35,566 bases of DNA from Bryobacterales bacterium (GCA_003157745.1 PMKM01000030.1:1741-37306); one strand, 5' to 3'. Shown: positions 15,137 through 24,009, counted from the first letter of the stretch. Notes: generated by a model from the letters alone, not told the origin. Numbers and translations: made by a program.

Positions 15137-15823
15137 CTACGCCGCGTCGGGCATCAGCTCGCCCTTTTCGAGGTGATGGACGCGCGTTGCAAAATGGGCG
15201 GCGTGCGGGTCGTGGGTCACCATGACGATGGTCTTGCCGAAATCCTTATTCAGCTTCGAGAGGATGGTGAGCACCTCCTGCGCCGAAGCGGCGTCGAGGT
15301 TGCCGGTGGGTTCGTCGGCGAGGATCAGGGCCGGGTCGGTGACGATGGCGCGGGCAATTGCGACGCGCTGCTCCTGGCCGCCGGAGAGCTGGCGCGGAAA
15401 ATGGCCCAGGCGGTCGCCGAGGCCGACCAGATTGAGCGCGGTGGCGGCGTGCTCCAACCGCTCGGCTTTGTTGAGATGGGTGAGCTTGAGCGGCAGTTCG
15501 ACATTCTCGAGCGCGGTCAGCACCGGTAGCAAGTTGAACTGCTGGAAGATGAAGCCCACGTTCTCGTTGCGCCAGTGGGCGATTTCGCGGTCGGTCAATT
15601 CGCGCAGGTTGTGACCGAGCACGCGGATCTCGCCACCGGTTGGGCGATCCATGGCGGCGATCAGGTGCAGCAGCGTGGATTTGCCGGAGCCGGACGGCCC
15701 CATCAGGGTCACGAATTCGCCTTGTGGAATCTCGAGCGTGACATCCTTCAACGCCACGACGTGAAACTCGTCGCGCAGGAATTCCTTGGTCAGGTTGCGT
15801 GTTTCGATGATTGGTTCGCTCAT
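15137..15823 (-). CDS. ABC transporter ATP-binding protein, LolD/MacB type
   Basis: The 228-residue ATPase has Walker [10 protein letters not shown] (42-50), a Q-loop [18 protein letters not shown] typical of the MacB/LolD/FtsE group, the ABC signature [15 protein letters not shown], Walker [13 protein letters not shown] and the switch histidine in VMVTHD. It is a single ATPase domain. It should power the two FtsX-type permeases and the HlyD-like adaptor encoded just upstream on the same strand. The 71-nt gap to the adaptor gene holds a REP-like repeat copy, the only break in an otherwise tightly packed operon. Confidence 0.95.
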   Translation of the reverse strand: MSEPIIETRNLTKEFLRDEFHVVALKDVTLEIPQGEFVTLMGPSGSGKSTLLHLIAAMDRPTGGEIRVLGHNLRELTDREIAHWRNENVGFIFQQFNLLPVLTALENVELPLKLTHLNKAERLEHAATALNLVGLGDRLGHFPRQLSGGQEQRVAIARAIVTDPALILADEPTGNLDAASAQEVLTILSKLNKDFGKTIVMVTHDPHAAHFATRVHHLEKGELMPDAA

Positions 15824-15834
15824 GGTTGGCTAGA

Positions 15835-15861
15835 GTTGGCAGGCGAAAGCGCCTACCCCAC
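15835..15861. repeat. REP-like element, single copy
   Basis: This 27-nt unit differs at three positions from the arm at 759-785. It keeps the AGGCG / CGCCT hairpin core. It lies between the adaptor and ATPase genes of one exporter operon and is oriented like the left arm at 758. Confidence 0.75.
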
Positions 15862-15894
15862 TTTCCGGCATAGTTGCTCCGCAGGCCTGCCCGC

Positions 15895-17226
15895 TCACGC
15901 TTTCCGCCGCACTTTCGCGCCGTCCTTCAGATCGGCGGGCGGGTCGGCGATCAGGTCTTCGCCGCCGATGAGACCTTGTTCGATGCGCACGCTGCCGCTC
16001 GACGTCGCGCCGACCTTCACCGGTTTGCGCACCGCTTTTCCATCAAGCAGCACGAAGACCGCGTTGTCGCGGACGGCGGCCGCCGGCACCATCACGACCG
16101 GCGCGGCCGCGGCGCTCGATTCGGCCGCCTGCTTGGCGTCCGAAAGAAACGCCACGCTCGCATTCATCTCCGGCCGCAGAAAATCGTCCGGCTTGCTCAC
16201 CTTCACTTTGATCTGCACGGTGGCCTTCTGGCGGTTGGCCTCGGGCGAAATCTCCTTGATGAACCCATCGTACTTGCGGTCCGGGAACGCGTCGGTCGTG
16301 ATGGTCCCGTGCTGGCCCGCGTGAAGCTTGGCGAAATCGTTCTGCGCGATATCGAGCTCCACTTCGAGGTCGTTCAAATCGGCGAGCGAGACCACATACC
16401 CCTTGGCGCCGCGGTCGCCCACGAAACTGGTGGTTACGAATTCGCCCTTCTCGACTTCGCGTTCGAGAATGGTGCCGGTCACCGGCGCGCGAATGATGGT
16501 GTTGGCGAGCGTGGTTTCGGCGAAGGCCAGCGCGCCCTTGGCCTGCTCGACCTGGCCACGCAGCGAATCGATTTCCTCCTGCCGCGGTCCTAGCTTCACG
16601 AGTTCGAAGGTCTTGCGCAACGAGTTCACGCGATGCACGGCGCCATCGTATCGGGTCTGCGCGTCGTCCACCGATTGCTGCGGCGTCAGGCCTTCCTGGC
16701 GCAGCTTGAGGGCGCGGTCGATGCTGAGCTTGGCGTCGCTCATATCGGCCTTGGCGGAATCCAGATTGGCCTGCGCCTGCGCCACTTCCTCCGGGCGCGA
16801 GCCGTGCATGGCCTCCGCCAGCTTGGCATCCAGGTTGGCCAGTTGCCCCTTGGCCTGCTGCAATTGCGCCTGGTACTCGTCGTCTTCGAGACGCACGATC
16901 ACTTGCCCCTCTTGCACGCGGTCGCCCTTTTCGACGCCGATCCACTTCACCTTGCCGATCACCTTGGCGGCGACTTCGATGCGGTGCGCCGCCACGATGT
17001 AGCCCGACGCGTTGAGCACCACGCCTTCCGGCGCGCTAGCCGCGCTCACGCTGTGCACGCGTTCGACATCCACCACGGGCGAGGCATCGAGCTTATCCGA
17101 GAAGACGTACCAGCCGCCCAGCAGCAGCACGAGCGCCACGGCCGCCACGATCCAGCCGGCCTTGCCCCGCGACCGCCGGCTGGGCTGGCCGCGATCGATC
17201 CGTAAGCTTTTCAGTTCCGCATCCAT
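15895..17226 (-). CDS. HlyD/MacA-type periplasmic adaptor subunit
   Basis: A 443-residue membrane-fusion protein. One N-terminal membrane anchor (about 24-42, WIVAAVALVLLLGGWYVF) is followed by a lipoyl-like half (VLNASGYIVAAHRIEVAAKV, VEKGDRVQEGQVIVRLED). Next is a long alpha-hairpin coiled coil (about 112-225), then the second lipoyl half (IIRAPVTGTILEREVEKGEFV), a beta-barrel (about 275-345) and a membrane-proximal C-terminal domain. It would bridge the inner-membrane permeases to an outer-membrane channel. No TolC-like gene is in the window. It starts 6 nt after the upstream permease stop, consistent with an operon. Confidence 0.93.
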   Translation of the reverse strand: MDAELKSLRIDRGQPSRRSRGKAGWIVAAVALVLLLGGWYVFSDKLDASPVVDVERVHSVSAASAPEGVVLNASGYIVAAHRIEVAAKVIGKVKWIGVEKGDRVQEGQVIVRLEDDEYQAQLQQAKGQLANLDAKLAEAMHGSRPEEVAQAQANLDSAKADMSDAKLSIDRALKLRQEGLTPQQSVDDAQTRYDGAVHRVNSLRKTFELVKLGPRQEEIDSLRGQVEQAKGALAFAETTLANTIIRAPVTGTILEREVEKGEFVTTSFVGDRGAKGYVVSLADLNDLEVELDIAQNDFAKLHAGQHGTITTDAFPDRKYDGFIKEISPEANRQKATVQIKVKVSKPDDFLRPEMNASVAFLSDAKQAAESSAAAAPVVMVPAAAVRDNAVFVLLDGKAVRKPVKVGATSSGSVRIEQGLIGGEDLIADPPADLKDGAKVRRKA

Positions 17227-17232
17227 AGTCGA

Positions 17233-18393
17233 TTAGGTTTCCCGCAGCGCGGAAAGAATCTCCTTTCGCGCGGCAGCCGCCGCCGGGAACAATCCGCCCA
17301 CGCTGCCGAGCGCAATCGCGAAGAGCACGCCCGCCAACATGCTGCCCGGTGTGATGTGAAACGCAAATGCCAACTGCGAGAAGTTGGCGCCGACTTCCGT
17401 GGTGTGGCCATTTAGCGGCAATACCAGCAGGCAGCCGGCCACCCCGCCCAGGCCCGCCAGCAGCACCGATTCCAGCCAGAAGCTGGTCAGGATGCTGAGC
17501 TTCGAAAACCCCAGCACGCGCAGCGTTCCGATCTCGCGCGCCCGCCGCGCCACGGCCGCGTACATCGTATTCATGGCGGCGAACGAACTGCCCACGGCCA
17601 TGATGACGGCGACGAAGATGCCCGTGTACTCGATCGGCGTGGCGGATTGCGTTTGCTGGGCGAAATAATCGGTTTCCATCTGCGCGCCCAGATCCAGGCG
17701 CGTGTCGTCGCCAATGCTATTCACCAGCGCCTTCGCCGTTACTGCGTCGGGCGCTTCCACCAGCGCCGAACTCAGATACAGCACGCGATTCCAGTCCGCC
17801 GACACCTGGTTGACGTCGCCCCAGATTTCGCTCGCCTGCGCGCCGCCCGAGGCATCCATCACACCGACGATGGTCCAATCGCTGCGGCCCATCCGCAGCT
17901 TCTTCCCCAGACGCGCATCCGGATACCGATCGGACAGACTCTTCCCGACCACGGCCTCGTACACGCCTTGCCGGAACCAACGGCCGGACACCAGTCTGAC
18001 GTTGTGCCGCATGGCAATGCCGGCTGGCATCAAACCGCGTATGGTCACATTGTCGCCCGTGTCGCTGCCTTCGGCCGCGAGGCTGATGATCGTAATCAAC
18101 TCGACCGAGGCCAGCGGTTGTCCATCGGCGCCGGTGGCGATGCCCTGCTTGAATTTCAGATCCTGGAACTGCATTCGCGTCACCAGGCTGGTCAATTCGG
18201 AGGTGGCGCCCTTGCGCATCACCAGCACGTGGCGCGGGTCGCCCGAAGTGGCCAGCGTGACGCGCAATCCGTCCACCAGCGCCAGCACGGCCAGCAGCAC
18301 GGCCACCGTGAGCGCGATGCCGAGCGCGGTCATCACCGTGGTAGTCCGCCGCACCACCAGGTTGCGCAGATTGTATGTGAGTGGGATAGCCAT
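17233..18393 (-). CDS. ABC transporter permease, FtsX/MacB type (second of two)
   Basis: A 386-residue permease in the MacB arrangement: first transmembrane helix at about 19-42 (TALGIALTVAVLLAVLALVDGL), a periplasmic MacB_PCD-like domain (about 45-260, containing IRGLMPAGIAMR, VSGRWFRQGVYEAVVGKSL and WTIVGVMD), then three helices of the FtsX domain with the conserved RAREIGTLRVLGFSK cytoplasmic loop. The frame is open to 18501, but ATG 18393 lies 5 nt after the stop of the preceding permease and starts right before the first helix. It is clearly different in sequence from its partner, suggesting a heterodimer. Confidence 0.93.
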   Translation of the reverse strand: MAIPLTYNLRNLVVRRTTTVMTALGIALTVAVLLAVLALVDGLRVTLATSGDPRHVLVMRKGATSELTSLVTRMQFQDLKFKQGIATGADGQPLASVELITIISLAAEGSDTGDNVTIRGLMPAGIAMRHNVRLVSGRWFRQGVYEAVVGKSLSDRYPDARLGKKLRMGRSDWTIVGVMDASGGAQASEIWGDVNQVSADWNRVLYLSSALVEAPDAVTAKALVNSIGDDTRLDLGAQMETDYFAQQTQSATPIEYTGIFVAVIMAVGSSFAAMNTMYAAVARRAREIGTLRVLGFSKLSILTSFWLESVLLAGLGGVAGCLLVLPLNGHTTEVGANFSQLAFAFHITPGSMLAGVLFAIALGSVGGLFPAAAAARKEILSALRET

Positions 18394-18398
18394 GGGCG

Positions 18399-19556
18399 TT
18401 AGTCCGTGCTCCGCAGTGCTTCGACGATGGGCGCGCGCGAGGCTCCCAGCGCGGGCACCAGCGAACTCAGCAATCCAATCAATGCGGCCAGCGCGAGGCA
18501 CACCGCCGCGATTACCGGGTCGACGACGTGCAGCGAGGGCAGGAACCCTCCCATCGGGCTGCGCTGGACGCCCTTCAGCAACACGGTGGAAATCAGGTAG
18601 CCGATGGCGCCGCCGGCAATCGAAATCGCCACCGCCTCACCCAGGATCAAAAAGAGAATCGTGCCCGGCGTGAAGCCGAGCGTCTTCAACACGCCCACTT
18701 CGCGCACCCGCTCGCGCACCGACATGGCCATGGTGTTGGCCGAAACCAGCAGGATGGTGAACATCACGGCGGCGGAAATCCATACCAGGAACATGCGCAC
18801 GTCGCCCAGCATCGAAAGGAAACCGACCACGAAGGCCTGCTCGGATTCGGTCTTGGTGGCCCCGGTGGAATTGCGGAACTGCGCGTCGATCGCGTTGGCG
18901 ACGCGCGCGGAGTGTTCCGGCGCGTCGATCAAAATGTAGAACGTATCCACGAAGCCGCGGCGCCGCTCCGGCATCGCCTGGTCGATGTATTCCTTGTTGA
19001 AGTACATCAGGTTGCTGTTGGACGGAGAGTCGAAAATACCGCGCACGGTAAATTCGAAATTGCCGGGAAAAATGTCGCCCTGGAGCGGAATGCGGTCGCC
19101 CAGGTGAAAGTTGAAGGCGTTGGCGAGATCGCGGCCAATCACGCAGGCCGTGCGCTCGTGGATGAAAGCCTGCTTCTGGTCTTCCGGAATGCTCCATTCG
19201 GCAAACAGGGGAAACAGTTTCTCCGGCTCGACCGAAAAGCGCGCAAAGTTGTTGCGCGCTTCCCGCGCGTCCTTGTAGGTGCCGCCAAACCAGGTCGCCG
19301 GCGTGGCAATCCGCACGCCGGGGATCTTCTCGATTTGCTGCCGATAGGCCAGGGGCAAAAACACCGCCAGCGAAACCCGGTTGCGCACCACCAGCCGCAG
19401 CGCCTGGTTATCCTGCGGCTTGGAAAGCCAGAACGCGCTGTAGAGGGCGATCATCACGCCCAGCAGGCACATCGAGACGCCGATGCTCGCGATGGTGAGC
19501 AGCGTACGCCGGCGGTTGCGCCACGAGTTGCGGAGAATGAGGGGCAGAAATCGCAT
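18399..19556 (-). CDS. ABC transporter permease, FtsX/MacB type (first of two)
   Basis: A 385-residue permease beginning MRFLPLILRNSWRNRRRTLL, a start typical of DevC/MacB-like permeases. The first helix (TIASIGVSMCLLGVMIALYSAFW) is followed by a periplasmic domain (GVRIATPATWFGGTYKD, ERTACVIGRDLANAF, GNFEFTVRGIFD) and then the three-helix FtsX domain with VRERVREVGVLKTLGFTPG as the coupling loop. It opens the four-gene exporter operon (two permeases, adaptor, ATPase). MacB-like systems export peptides, lipids or antibiotics by mechanotransmission; the substrate here cannot be told. Confidence 0.93.
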   Translation of the reverse strand: MRFLPLILRNSWRNRRRTLLTIASIGVSMCLLGVMIALYSAFWLSKPQDNQALRLVVRNRVSLAVFLPLAYRQQIEKIPGVRIATPATWFGGTYKDAREARNNFARFSVEPEKLFPLFAEWSIPEDQKQAFIHERTACVIGRDLANAFNFHLGDRIPLQGDIFPGNFEFTVRGIFDSPSNSNLMYFNKEYIDQAMPERRRGFVDTFYILIDAPEHSARVANAIDAQFRNSTGATKTESEQAFVVGFLSMLGDVRMFLVWISAAVMFTILLVSANTMAMSVRERVREVGVLKTLGFTPGTILFLILGEAVAISIAGGAIGYLISTVLLKGVQRSPMGGFLPSLHVVDPVIAAVCLALAALIGLLSSLVPALGASRAPIVEALRSTD

Positions 19557-19619
19557 GAAGCGCCTAGGGCCCTTCCACTATACCAATGCCCGCTTGCGGA
19601 CGCGCGTCTCCGCGGCTTC

Positions 19620-20051
19620 CTATCTTCCCGACGAGCCGAACCCGCCCTCGCCGCGCACGGAGTCCGGCAATTCCCCGGCGTCCCACTCGACGGCTTCGTA
19701 GCGCGCCACGATCATCTGCGCGATACGGTCGCCCGAGTGCACCGTGTAGGGCTCGCGGCCGAGGTTGATCAGAATAACGCGAATCTCGCCGCGATAGCCG
19801 GGGTCGATGGTGCCCGGCGCGTTCGGCATGGTGATCGCGTGGCGCAGCGCCAATCCGCTGCGCGGACGCACCTGCGCCTCGTAGCCCGGCGGCAACGCGA
19901 TGGTGAGGCCGGTCCCGACCAATCGCGGCACGCCCGGCTCCAGCACGGCGTCTTCCACCGCTCGCAAGTCCATGCCGGCGTCTTCCCCGGCTCCATGAGC
20001 GTATTCGGGCAGCACCGCGTTCGGGTGGATGGGTTGGATTCGTATGCGCAT
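19620..20051 (-). CDS. dut: Deoxyuridine 5'-triphosphate nucleotidohydrolase (dUTPase)
   Basis: Hydrolyses dUTP to dUMP and pyrophosphate, keeping uracil out of DNA and supplying dUMP to thymidylate synthase. The 143-residue trimeric-type enzyme has all five motifs: [10 protein letters not shown] (1), [10 protein letters not shown] (2), [19 protein letters not shown] (3), GDRIAQMI (4) and the flexible C-terminal [10 protein letters not shown] (5). GAGG lies immediately before the ATG. The divergent neighbour is a ThyX-family gene, the next step in the pathway; the shared start region is only about 20 nt. Confidence 0.97.
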   Translation of the reverse strand: MRIRIQPIHPNAVLPEYAHGAGEDAGMDLRAVEDAVLEPGVPRLVGTGLTIALPPGYEAQVRPRSGLALRHAITMPNAPGTIDPGYRGEIRVILINLGREPYTVHSGDRIAQMIVARYEAVEWDAGELPDSVRGEGGFGSSGR

Positions 20052-20070
20052 TCCTCGTTATCATAACGTC

Positions 20071-21504
20071 TTGACCCACTCCACACGCGTCGTCACGGTG
20101 GCGCCCATGCCGCCCGAGAAATCGGCATTCGCTCTCGCTCGCTACAGCCGGTCGCCCGATTCCATTCGCGATTCTATTGAGTGGGTACGCACTCACAACT
20201 CGGAAAAGTTCCTGGAAAGTTTCTACTTCCAGTACGGCCACGCTTCGATCGCCGATCTCGGCCACGCCGTGGTGTGCTTCGAAGGCATCTCCGAGCTGGC
20301 TGCGACCGAGATCGAAGCCGAACCGCTCTGGGACGGCCAGGCCAAGAGCTCGCGCTATCAGGATTTTTCCCACTCCGGCTTCATTACGCCGCCGGAATTC
20401 GAGGATGATGACGCCGCTCGCTACCAGGCCGCCGGTGCCGCGCTACTTGCCGCGTACCAGGAGGTGAACCACCTCGCCTTCGATTGCCTCTCCGCGCGCC
20501 TGCCGCGTCCGGAAGAAATGAAGCCGGAGGCGTATCGCCGCAATCTGGCCGCGCGTGCCTTCGACGTGGCGCGTTACCTGCTCTTCTGGGGCGTGCCGAC
20601 CAACGTCGGCCAGGTGGCGAGCATCCGCACAGTCGAAAAACAAATCCGCCGCCTGCGCGCCTCCGGGTATGCCGAATTGCGAAGCTTGGGCGACGAGATC
20701 GCCGCCGCCTGCGCGCGCGTCCCCGATTGCCGATGGGACGAAAACGCCGCCTCCGAACCGCTGGCGCCCACGCTGGCGCGCCACGCCGAAGCTGACGAGC
20801 ACGCCATTCGCTCCCGCCGCGATCTGATCGAGTGGGCGGCCGAGAACCTGCCGCCGCGCGCTGAAATCGCTGCGCCGCCGCGCGTCGATCTGCTGCGCCC
20901 GGTGCACACGCCCGCCGATATCGTCGCGACATTGCTCTATCCCGTCACCGACCGCCCATTCCGCGAGTTGTATGGAATGGCCTGCGAGTGGAGCGCCGCC
21001 CGCCGCGCCGAAGTGATCGACGTCGCACTCCAATCCCGCGGACGCCGCGACGAGATTCTGGCCGGATTCCGCGGCGGACTCTACGCCTACGATTTCGTGA
21101 TCGATGTCGGCGCTTTCCGCGATCTGCAACGCCACCGCCGCTGCCAGAAGTTTCGCCAGGCATTCTCGGGCGCGCTGGGCTACGAAACGCCCGCGCTGAT
21201 TGACGAAGCCGGCGCGACCGAGGTTTTCAATCGCGCCATGAACGCCGCATTCGCTTCCATGCGCGCGCTGCCCGCGCCCGGCGCCGAGTACCTGCTCCCG
21301 TTCGGCGCGCGGTCGCGCTTTCTGTTCAAAATGGACTTCGCGGAGGCCGAGTACATCTCCCGCCTGCGCAGCGGCGTGAAAGGCCACTTCAGTTATCGCC
21401 AGATCGCCTGGGACATGAAGTGCGCGATGGAAGCGCTCGAGCCCGAGCTGGGCCGCCTGATCGAAGCCACGCCGCCCTGGGTGGAAGACCCGCTGCAGCG
21501 ATAG
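20071..21504 (+). CDS. Tandem ThyX-family (FAD-dependent thymidylate synthase-like) protein
   Basis: A 477-residue protein with two ThyX-like domains in one chain; ordinary ThyX is about 220-300 residues and tetrameric. Domain 1 (about 1-230) has YGHASIADLGHAVVCFEGIS, a degenerate motif region WDGQAKSSRYQ, and ARYLLFWGVPTNVGQVASIR. Domain 2 has FRDLQRHRRCQKFRQAFS and AEAEYISRLRSG. The canonical RHR(x)7S FAD/dUMP motif appears divided: the SSRY part in domain 1, the RHR part in domain 2 (354-356). Activity is therefore not assured. The start is uncertain: the frame runs to ATG 20029, inside dut, but homology begins near VVTVAP, so TTG 20071 fits best; ATG 20107 would cut conserved residues. 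Confidence 0.83.
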   Translation: MTHSTRVVTVAPMPPEKSAFALARYSRSPDSIRDSIEWVRTHNSEKFLESFYFQYGHASIADLGHAVVCFEGISELAATEIEAEPLWDGQAKSSRYQDFSHSGFITPPEFEDDDAARYQAAGAALLAAYQEVNHLAFDCLSARLPRPEEMKPEAYRRNLAARAFDVARYLLFWGVPTNVGQVASIRTVEKQIRRLRASGYAELRSLGDEIAAACARVPDCRWDENAASEPLAPTLARHAEADEHAIRSRRDLIEWAAENLPPRAEIAAPPRVDLLRPVHTPADIVATLLYPVTDRPFRELYGMACEWSAARRAEVIDVALQSRGRRDEILAGFRGGLYAYDFVIDVGAFRDLQRHRRCQKFRQAFSGALGYETPALIDEAGATEVFNRAMNAAFASMRALPAPGAEYLLPFGARSRFLFKMDFAEAEYISRLRSGVKGHFSYRQIAWDMKCAMEALEPELGRLIEATPPWVEDPLQR

Positions 21505-21516
21505 GGCGACCGTAGC

Positions 21517-21565
21517 GCACGCACTCGTGCGTGCCGTGTCGAGACTCTTCTCGACACCTTCTTTT
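21517..21565 (+). terminator. Two tandem hairpins between convergent genes
   Basis: The first perfect stem is GCACGCAC / GTGCGTGC (21517-21534) and the second is GTGTCGAGA / TCTCGACAC (21536-21557). A T-rich CTTCTTTT follows on the plus strand. This is a plausible rho-independent terminator for the ThyX-like gene, and the dyads could also serve the convergent ABC-2 permease gene. Confidence 0.55.
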
Positions 21566-21588
21566 CGCCGGCGCCACGTTATCCCCGC

Positions 21589-22950
21589 TCACCCCTTCAG
21601 CGCCCAGTGCAGCGCTTCCCCCAGCCGCGGCGGTTTGCCTTGCATCAAAATCGCCACGCGAAAAATGCGCGACGCAGCCCACACGGTGGCCGCGGCGAAA
21701 ACCAGCGCGCCCGCCAATCCCACCCACGGCTGCCACGCCGGAACGCCGTTCGGCATGGCCTGCCGCAACAGCATCAGGATCGGCGTGAACGGCGGAAACA
21801 GCGACGCCGCCGTGGCCAGCGCGCCATTGGGCTCGCGCAGCACGGTCACCAGCATGAACAAGGGGAGCATCACCGGCGTCAGCAGCACAATGGCCAGGTT
21901 CTGCGCGTCCTGTGGAGTGCTCGCGCACGCGCCGAGCGCCGCCGCGAAGGCGCACAGCATCACGACGTCGGTCAGCAGGTACACATAGAACCAGGGGATG
22001 ATGGTGAGCGGCAACAGGCCGGCCACGCCCATCGCGTTCACCGCAACTACCCCGGCAATCACGTACAGCAGGGAACTGGTCACCGAGACGGCGGCCGAAC
22101 CGAGCACCTTGCCCGTCATCAGTTCTAGCGGCGTGACCGCGCCCAGCAGCGTTTCCACGATGCGCTGGCTCTTGTCCTGAGTGACGTTTTGCAGCATGGG
22201 CGCCGAGCCCACCATCACGATCATGGCGAGGATCATGGCGACTCCGAGCGGCACGAAGAATTCGAGTTCGCTGCGCTTGCGGGCGTCCCCGATAGCCCCG
22301 GTCTTTTCGTCGCGCTCCACCAGGCGGAGCCCTTCGATTCGTACCGTAGCCGCCAGGAAAGGATTCTGCTTGATGTCGACGCCGAGCTGCGCCAGCCGCG
22401 CCAGCCGCACGCCGTCGCTGATCGGACCATTGAGCCACATGCGCATTTCGTCGACCCCGCCGGCGTTGGTGTAATAGGACACGCGCTGGTCGGGGCCGGT
22501 CTTCCTGCCCACGTCCAAGTCGAGTGGGTCGTCATCGTCGCCGGGTTTGGGCGGCCGCAACGCGTCCTTTCCGACTTCGAGAAACGCAGATAAGCTCTTG
22601 CCGCGGACGCGGCCGGAGAGCTCGAGCAACTGCTGCCGACGATCGGCGGCCGGCGCGATCACCTCGAAGACGTAGCGCGCCGCGATCTGCCGGTGCGTCG
22701 TTTTATCGAACATCTCGCGCTTGTTCTTCTCCTGCGCGGCGTCGATCAGGGGCTGCGCCACCACGCCCGTATGATCGACGATGGCGACATGGCGATCCCG
22801 CAGATCCGGTTTGCCTCTCAGGAACGCCATGCCGATCGATCCGCCGCCAAACAGAATCGGCGCCACCACCAGGCCGAACACGAACGCTTTCGTGCGCACG
22901 GTCGCGACGTAATCGCGCTTGGCGATGGTGAAGACCTTATGCAGTCTCAT
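21589..22950 (-). CDS. ABC-2 type transporter permease
   Basis: A 453-residue permease of the ABC2_membrane_3 (NatB-like) layout. One N-terminal helix (about 21-43, TKAFVFGLVVAPILFGGGSI) is followed by a large extracytoplasmic domain (about 45-220) and then about six C-terminal helices, including VAMILAMIVMVGSAPML and LLPLTIIPWFYVYLLTDVVML. The conserved Q-D-K-S-Q-R-I-V-E-T-L-L-G-A motif lies between helices two and three. ATG 22950 is chosen because the frame further upstream lies inside the ATPase gene; the genes then overlap by 14 nt. Substrate unknown; NatAB relatives export sodium or drugs. Confidence 0.92.
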   Translation of the reverse strand: MRLHKVFTIAKRDYVATVRTKAFVFGLVVAPILFGGGSIGMAFLRGKPDLRDRHVAIVDHTGVVAQPLIDAAQEKNKREMFDKTTHRQIAARYVFEVIAPAADRRQQLLELSGRVRGKSLSAFLEVGKDALRPPKPGDDDDPLDLDVGRKTGPDQRVSYYTNAGGVDEMRMWLNGPISDGVRLARLAQLGVDIKQNPFLAATVRIEGLRLVERDEKTGAIGDARKRSELEFFVPLGVAMILAMIVMVGSAPMLQNVTQDKSQRIVETLLGAVTPLELMTGKVLGSAAVSVTSSLLYVIAGVVAVNAMGVAGLLPLTIIPWFYVYLLTDVVMLCAFAAALGACASTPQDAQNLAIVLLTPVMLPLFMLVTVLREPNGALATAASLFPPFTPILMLLRQAMPNGVPAWQPWVGLAGALVFAAATVWAASRIFRVAILMQGKPPRLGEALHWALKG

Positions 22951-23854
22951 GGTTCGCCTCCTCGGCCGCCGGGCCGGCAATGCGCATGAAGATGTCGTGC
23001 AGGGACGGTTTCCCAAGCGAGAAGCTGGTCACGCGCGCCCGCTCCACCAGCGCGCGCAACGCCTCCTGCGGGTCCGCGCCGCGCTGGAGCCGCAGTTCCT
23101 GCACCTGTCCCAGGTCGCGAATCTGTTCCACCCCGGGCAGGTCCCGCACCGCTGCCACGCCGCCTTCGGCCGTCACCCGTATGGTGTCCTCGCCGTATCG
23201 ATCCTGAATCTCGGCGAGCGTGCCGTCCAGCACCTTTCTGCCGCGGAAGATCATCAGGATGTAATCGCACAACGATTCCGCCAGGTGCATGTCGTGCGTG
23301 CTCAGGATCACCGTGACGCCGCGCCGCCGCAGATCCAGAATTGCCGCGCGAATGGCGTCCGCGCTCACCGGGTCCAGGCCGCTAAACGGTTCGTCCAGGA
23401 TCAGCAATTTCGGCTCTGGGATCACGGTGGCGATGAACTGGACTTTTTGGCTCATCCCCTTGCTGAGGGTTTCGGTCTTATCGGCGGCACGGTCCGCCAG
23501 ACCCAATCGCTCCAGCCAGGTCGCGACTTCCGCCTTGACGCCGTGCGCGGAGCGCAGCTCTCCGTAGAATTCGAGCAGCGCCTGCACGGTCATCTTCTGG
23601 TACAGCCCACGCTCCTCGGGCAGGTAGCCGATCAGATCCGAACTATTCTCCGGCAGGCCGTCGCCGAAAAGCCGGATCTCTCCGCTGTCCGGATAGAAGA
23701 TGTTGACGATCATCCGCATGGTGGTGGTCTTGCCCGAGCCGTTGGGTCCGATGAATCCGTAAATCGATCCCTTGGGCACCGTGAGCGACAGATCGTCCAC
23801 CGCGGTGACGCTGCCGAAACTCCTGGTCACGTGCGAAATCCGTATCGCGTCCAT
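22937..23854 (-). CDS. ABC-2 type transporter ATP-binding protein
   Basis: The 305-residue ATPase has Walker A GPNGSGKTTTMRM, the Q-loop region IGYLPEERGLYQKMTV, the signature LSKGMSQKVQFIA, Walker B LLILDEPFSGLDP and the switch region ILSTHDM. These are typical of the NatA/DrrA-type ATPases of ABC-2 exporters. A C-terminal extension of about 85 residues after the ATPase core, also usual in this group, ends near SLHDIFMRI. The start is set at ATG 23854, right before the first strand (IRISHVTRSFG); the upstream open frame adds 15 unsupported residues. Confidence 0.95.
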   Translation of the reverse strand: MDAIRISHVTRSFGSVTAVDDLSLTVPKGSIYGFIGPNGSGKTTTMRMIVNIFYPDSGEIRLFGDGLPENSSDLIGYLPEERGLYQKMTVQALLEFYGELRSAHGVKAEVATWLERLGLADRAADKTETLSKGMSQKVQFIATVIPEPKLLILDEPFSGLDPVSADAIRAAILDLRRRGVTVILSTHDMHLAESLCDYILMIFRGRKVLDGTLAEIQDRYGEDTIRVTAEGGVAAVRDLPGVEQIRDLGQVQELRLQRGADPQEALRALVERARVTSFSLGKPSLHDIFMRIAGPAAEEANHETA

Positions 23855-23892
23855 ACGCTCGCATAGTACCAGATCAGGTAGGACTCGCCCGA

Positions 23893-23932
23893 TTGCCAAA
23901 CCCGTTGCGTGCGTGTAAACTCGGTTTATTAT
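23893..23932 (+). promoter_or_regulatory. Likely promoter of the caspase-like operon
   Basis: TTGCCA (23893-23898) and TAAACT (23916-23921) have 17-nt spacing. A second overlapping choice is TTGCGT (23905-23910) with TATTAT (23927-23932) at 16 nt. The AT-rich patch in an otherwise GC-rich region supports a promoter. It leaves a leader of roughly 75-85 nt before ATG 24010. Confidence 0.45.
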
Positions 23933-24009
23933 TAATGCAGTTAGCGCTCGCAGGGCGCCTGTGAGCCGGCCGTTACGGTTGAGTTACTGGAGAGGGGTGT
24001 TCGAGTTAG

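Noticed and set aside
18528..20066. 512-aa plus-strand open frame over a permease gene and dut
   Set aside because: Antisense to two well-supported genes; His/Arg-rich with no motif.
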